From NCBI GenBank assembly GCA_039180225.1, contig JBCDDQ010000221.1, forward strand, positions 1-8,166: a stretch of 8,166 bases of DNA, given 5' to 3'. Of the stretch, positions 5,750 through 8,166 are shown piece by piece. Position 1 is the first letter of the stretch. The number at the start of each line of letters is the position of its first letter. The position numbers and the translations under genes are program-made. The stretch comes from JAAEUE01 sp039180225. GTDB taxonomy: Bacteria > Pseudomonadota > Alphaproteobacteria > Rhizobiales > CAJQND01. The notes below the pieces were generated by a model that made no database searches, was not told the origin of the DNA, and was given only the letters and a program-made list of their open reading frames with translations.

Positions 5750-6907
5750 CGGAGCGGCGCTCTTGGCGCCCTTGCAGGCCGCATACAGAGCGTCTGACAA
5801 ACGGCTCAGCGCCTCCTCGAAGTCGACCATGGTGAGCAGACCGAAACCCAAGCGGAAGACGCGGGCCTCTTCGCCGAACCATGCGCCGTTGCCCACGCGC
5901 ACGTCGCGTGTTTTGAGCTCGGCATAGAAGGCGTCAACAGCGGCCTCATCAAATCGAGATGGGTTCAGACGCAAACAACATAAGGCACCCGCGTCCGGGG
6001 CAACCCAGTCCACCAGGTCGCTATGGTCTGCAACGAACTGTCTGGTTCTCTCAAAGCCCGCCTGAAGATGCGGGCGTCTTGCGCCGACAATCTGCGCCTC
6101 ATGTTGCAGCACACGGATGGCCAAGGCGTCATCAACCACAGAGTTGCAGATGATCGTATTGAACTTACCCAGCATGAGCTGGCGGCGCAGACCCTCGTGC
6201 TGTGTGATGGCCCAACCGGTGCGCAGGCCCGGGGCCCCGTGGCATTTGGACAGGGATCCGCAGCTGACGATGCGCTCATGCAGGCCAACCGCACTGGGCG
6301 CCGGCGGGGCATCGCCGTAGACCGCTTCCCGGTAGGTCTCATCCAACAGCAGCACCGCGCCGGGGCAGATCTCGTCAATCGCCGAGAGCGCGGCCTTCAC
6401 TTCGCTCTCGCTCGTGGCAACGCCGGAGGGGTTTTGCGGCGAGGCCAGGCTTATCAGCTTGGTGCCCGGCGTCAGCGCTGCACGCAGCTCAGCTTCATCC
6501 AGCCGGTAGCCGTTTTCAAAGCGCAAGCGGACTTCGCGGATGTTGGCGCTGACCGACTGCAGGGCAGACTTTGCATTGGGGAAGATCGGCACGGCGATCA
6601 CCGCATCATCGCCCGGGGCGCAGAGGATGTGGGCCAGCAGAAAGAGGGCCTGCATGCCGCCGGCCATGACGATCACTTCCTCAGCCCTCACCCCGTGGCG
6701 CTGGGCAATCAGCTCGCGCAGGTCCAGGTGGCCGCTGGCGCCGGAATAGGCCAAGGGCAGCGAGGCGAGATCAGGGTCAGCCAAATCCTGCAACACTTCG
6801 GAGAGCTTGAGATCGGGGCCAACGCTCTCGGCCAGGTCATAGAGCGCCGGCTCGGCGGTGAGCGAGAGGATGTCGTTATGGGGGAAGCGGTCCGGGATCT
6901 GGATCAT
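5714..6907 (-). CDS. Class I/II (fold type I) PLP-dependent aminotransferase
   Basis: The product is 397 residues with the fold type I aminotransferase plan: YSGASGHLDLREL (54-66, substrate-side glycines), AGGMQAL (82-88), SPQNPSG with N159 (156-162), LLLDETY with D189 and Y192 (186-192), GSLSKCHGAPGLRTGW with Schiff-base K221 and phosphate-binding R229 (217-232), and FRLGFG with carboxylate-binding R352 (351-356). It should transfer amino groups between an amino acid and a 2-oxo acid in the cytoplasm; the substrate is not identifiable. The ATG at 6907 is preferred over the longer frame to 6961 because AAGGAG (6914-6919) lies 6 bases upstream. The last 11 residues (387-397, LEEAVGVHVHG) are antisense to the 3' end of priA. 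It is divergent from a MocR-type regulator that probably controls it. Confidence 0.9.
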   Translation of the reverse strand: MIQIPDRFPHNDILSLTAEPALYDLAESVGPDLKLSEVLQDLADPDLASLPLAYSGASGHLDLRELIAQRHGVRAEEVIVMAGGMQALFLLAHILCAPGDDAVIAVPIFPNAKSALQSVSANIREVRLRFENGYRLDEAELRAALTPGTKLISLASPQNPSGVATSESEVKAALSAIDEICPGAVLLLDETYREAVYGDAPPAPSAVGLHERIVSCGSLSKCHGAPGLRTGWAITQHEGLRRQLMLGKFNTIICNSVVDDALAIRVLQHEAQIVGARRPHLQAGFERTRQFVADHSDLVDWVAPDAGALCCLRLNPSRFDEAAVDAFYAELKTRDVRVGNGAWFGEEARVFRLGFGLLTMVDFEEALSRLSDALYAACKGAKSAAPLEEAVGVHVHG

Positions 6908-7035
6908 GGCGGGCTCCTTGGGTGACGGGATGCGCCCATGATACGCAATGCGCGTCACCATAACAGATACAGAAATTTGTAATTGTAACCAGTACAGATT
7001 GCCTTTTTACGACCTGTCATGATAGGCATCAGACC
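6908..7035. promoter_or_regulatory. Divergent regulatory spacer between the aminotransferase and the MocR regulator
   Basis: This 128-bp spacer contains an AT-rich patch unlike the GC-rich surroundings. The best leftward -10 is TATCAT on the minus strand (plus-strand ATGATA, 6938-6943), 5 of 6 to consensus, with no good -35 at 16-18 bp, as expected for an activated promoter. A perfect 7-bp inverted repeat GGTGACG/CGTCACC (6921-6927 and 6953-6959) brackets that -10. No clear promoter is visible for the rightward regulator gene, although TTGCCT at 6999-7004 is a possible -35. Confidence 0.5.
6962..6998. promoter_or_regulatory. Candidate MocR operator: TACA/TGTA half-site cluster
   Basis: Within 37 bp there are TACAGA (6968-6973), a tandem TTGTAATTGTAA (6977-6988) and TACAGAT (6993-6999 region), plus an AACAGAT at 6962-6968. 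Together they form the inverted pairs TACA-N6-TGTA (6968-6981) and TGTA-N5-TACA (6984-6996) as well as direct repeats in both orientations. MocR proteins characteristically bind repeated half-sites in the spacer to a divergent target gene. The cluster lies just upstream of the proposed leftward -10, where an activator would sit. The assignment to this regulator is inference from position. Confidence 0.45.
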
Positions 7036-8166
7036 ATGCATAACGATCCCGCCCCACCCCACCGGTATGAAGCGCTTGCGGCCAAGCTGACCGGAATGGT
7101 GGAGGCCGGCATTCTGAAGGTGGGCATGAAGGCGCCTTCGCTCCGGGCGGTGTCTGAGCAGAACCGAGTGTCGCTCTCCACTGCCATCCAGGCCTACCGG
7201 GTCTTGGAGGACCGGGGCATTTTGGAGGCCAAGCCCAAGTCCGGCTTCTATATCGCCCGCAGCGCCGAGCCAACCCGCGAGGGGCCAAGCCAGTCCTCTC
7301 CGCCGTCGCGGCCGAGCCCTGTCGCCGTCTCCACCGGGGTGGCGGAGATCTTGGAGCATGCGGCCAATCCGGCCTATGCGCCGCTCGGCTGTGCCATTCC
7401 CAGCGCGAGGATATTGGACGCCCAAGCGCTTGACCGGCACTTGGCGCGGTGCGCGCGGACCCTTGGGCGGGAGTACAACATCTATACCGATCCGCGCGGC
7501 GACATCGACTTGCGCCAGCAAATCAGCGAGCGCGGGATCCGCCTGGGTCAGGAACTGGCGCCGGACACCATTGTCGTGACCTGCGGCTGTACTGAAGCGC
7601 TGGCCGTGGCGCTCACCGCCACCACAAAGCCGGGCGACACGGTGGCAATTGAATCGCCCACCTATTTCGGCCTGCTCCAGGTTCTGGAAGCCCGTGGCCT
7701 GAACGCGCTGGAGCTGCCAACACACCCCACCCAGGGGATCGATCTGGAGCAATTGCGCAAAGCTGTGGAGACGGGGCGCGTGGCGGCCTGCCTGCTCTCC
7801 TCCTCCTTCAACAATCCACTGGGCTGCCTGATGTCAGAGGAGAGCAAGCTTTCGATCATCGACTTGTTGTCGCGCCACCAGGTGCCGTTGATCGAGGATG
7901 ACATCTACGGCGACATCTATTTCGGCCCATCGCGTCCGCGCCCGTTTGCAGCATTGGCGCCGGACGCGGACATTCTCACCTGCAGCTCGTTCTCCAAGAC
8001 CGTGGCGCCCGGCTACCGTATCGGGTGGATTTCCTCTTCGGGCCGGTTCAAGGCGATCCTTGAAGCCAAGTTCGCCTCATCGCTGTGCGGCCCGGCCCTG
8101 CCGCAAAAGGCCATGGCCGACTTCCTGCGCACGGGCGGCTATGACAAGCATCTGCGGCGGATCCGG
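7036..8166 (+). CDS. MocR-type GntR transcriptional regulator (3' end outside window)
   Basis: There are 377 codons with no stop before the window edge, about four-fifths of a typical MocR protein (around 470 residues). The N-terminal winged helix (about 10-75) has the GntR pattern APSLRAVSEQNRVSLST (33-49) followed by AYRVLEDRGILEAKPKSGFY (53-72). A Ser/Pro-rich linker follows (about 78-97), then an aminotransferase-like domain with YTDPRGDIDLR (150-160), SSFNNPLG (256-263), EDDIYGD (287-293) and SSFSKTVAPGYRIGW (317-331), where K321 would bind PLP and R328 its phosphate. These proteins usually sense PLP or a PLP-amino acid adduct and lack true transaminase activity. It resembles the E. coli YdcR-like branch. 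The ATG at 7036 has only a weak upstream AGG. It is divergent from the aminotransferase, its likely target. Confidence 0.92.
   Translation, partial: MHNDPAPPHRYEALAAKLTGMVEAGILKVGMKAPSLRAVSEQNRVSLSTAIQAYRVLEDRGILEAKPKSGFYIARSAEPTREGPSQSSPPSRPSPVAVSTGVAEILEHAANPAYAPLGCAIPSARILDAQALDRHLARCARTLGREYNIYTDPRGDIDLRQQISERGIRLGQELAPDTIVVTCGCTEALAVALTATTKPGDTVAIESPTYFGLLQVLEARGLNALELPTHPTQGIDLEQLRKAVETGRVAACLLSSSFNNPLGCLMSEESKLSIIDLLSRHQVPLIEDDIYGDIYFGPSRPRPFAALAPDADILTCSSFSKTVAPGYRIGWISSSGRFKAILEAKFASSLCGPALPQKAMADFLRTGGYDKHLRRIR

Noticed and set aside
6023..6925. 300-codon plus-strand frame opposite the class I/II aminotransferase
   Set aside because: It is a GC-rich shadow of a gene with intact catalytic motifs and a good ribosome binding site; its own translation shows no recognisable domain.

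Overview
The window looks like ordinary chromosome from a GC-rich alphaproteobacterium. This is inferred from the high GC content, the PriA and YghU sequences, and intergenic palindromes built on GTCATCCC...GGGACCCAG, a type I recall from many alphaproteobacterial genomes. I could not run a search, so the genus is not assigned. I see no phage, insertion sequence, CRISPR array, tRNA or rRNA.

Layout. (1) 1-78 is the 3' end of an unidentified plus-strand gene. (2) 44-349 is a near-perfect 159-bp direct duplication that copied the last codons and stop of that gene together with a palindromic REP/BIME-like element; it fills the gap between two convergent genes. (3) 368-2109, minus strand, is a two-gene operon: an AGXT2-like class III aminotransferase followed by a HIT-family protein, joined by an ATGA stop/start overlap. 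(4) A 204-bp divergent spacer leads to yghU (2314-3189, plus), encoding a glutathione-dependent disulfide-bond oxidoreductase. (5) 3190-3541 is a repeat-dense spacer with a third copy of the palindromic element, 21-bp tandem units and a second direct-repeat family, then a likely priA promoter. (6) 3542-5749, plus, is a complete priA encoding the replication restart helicase. (7) 5714-6907, minus, is a class I/II (fold type I) aminotransferase that overlaps priA tail to tail by 36 bp. (8) 6908-7035 is a divergent regulatory spacer with an AT-rich cluster of TACA/TGTA half-sites. (9) 7036 to the window end, plus, is a MocR-type GntR regulator (winged helix fused to an aminotransferase-like domain), cut off by the window edge.

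How the genes relate. The MocR regulator and the divergent aminotransferase form the clearest functional unit: regulators of this family often control an adjacent PLP-linked gene, and the shared spacer holds candidate operators. The aminotransferase and HIT genes are probably translationally coupled, although no pathway link is evident. YghU and PriA are general redox and replication functions that appear merely adjacent. Three of the six genes that can be assigned to a family have the PLP fold type I architecture. I find no convincing new multi-gene system. The most noteworthy items are the recent duplication at the gene end, the structured repeats, the in-register overprinting of the priA 3' end, and the MocR/aminotransferase control region.
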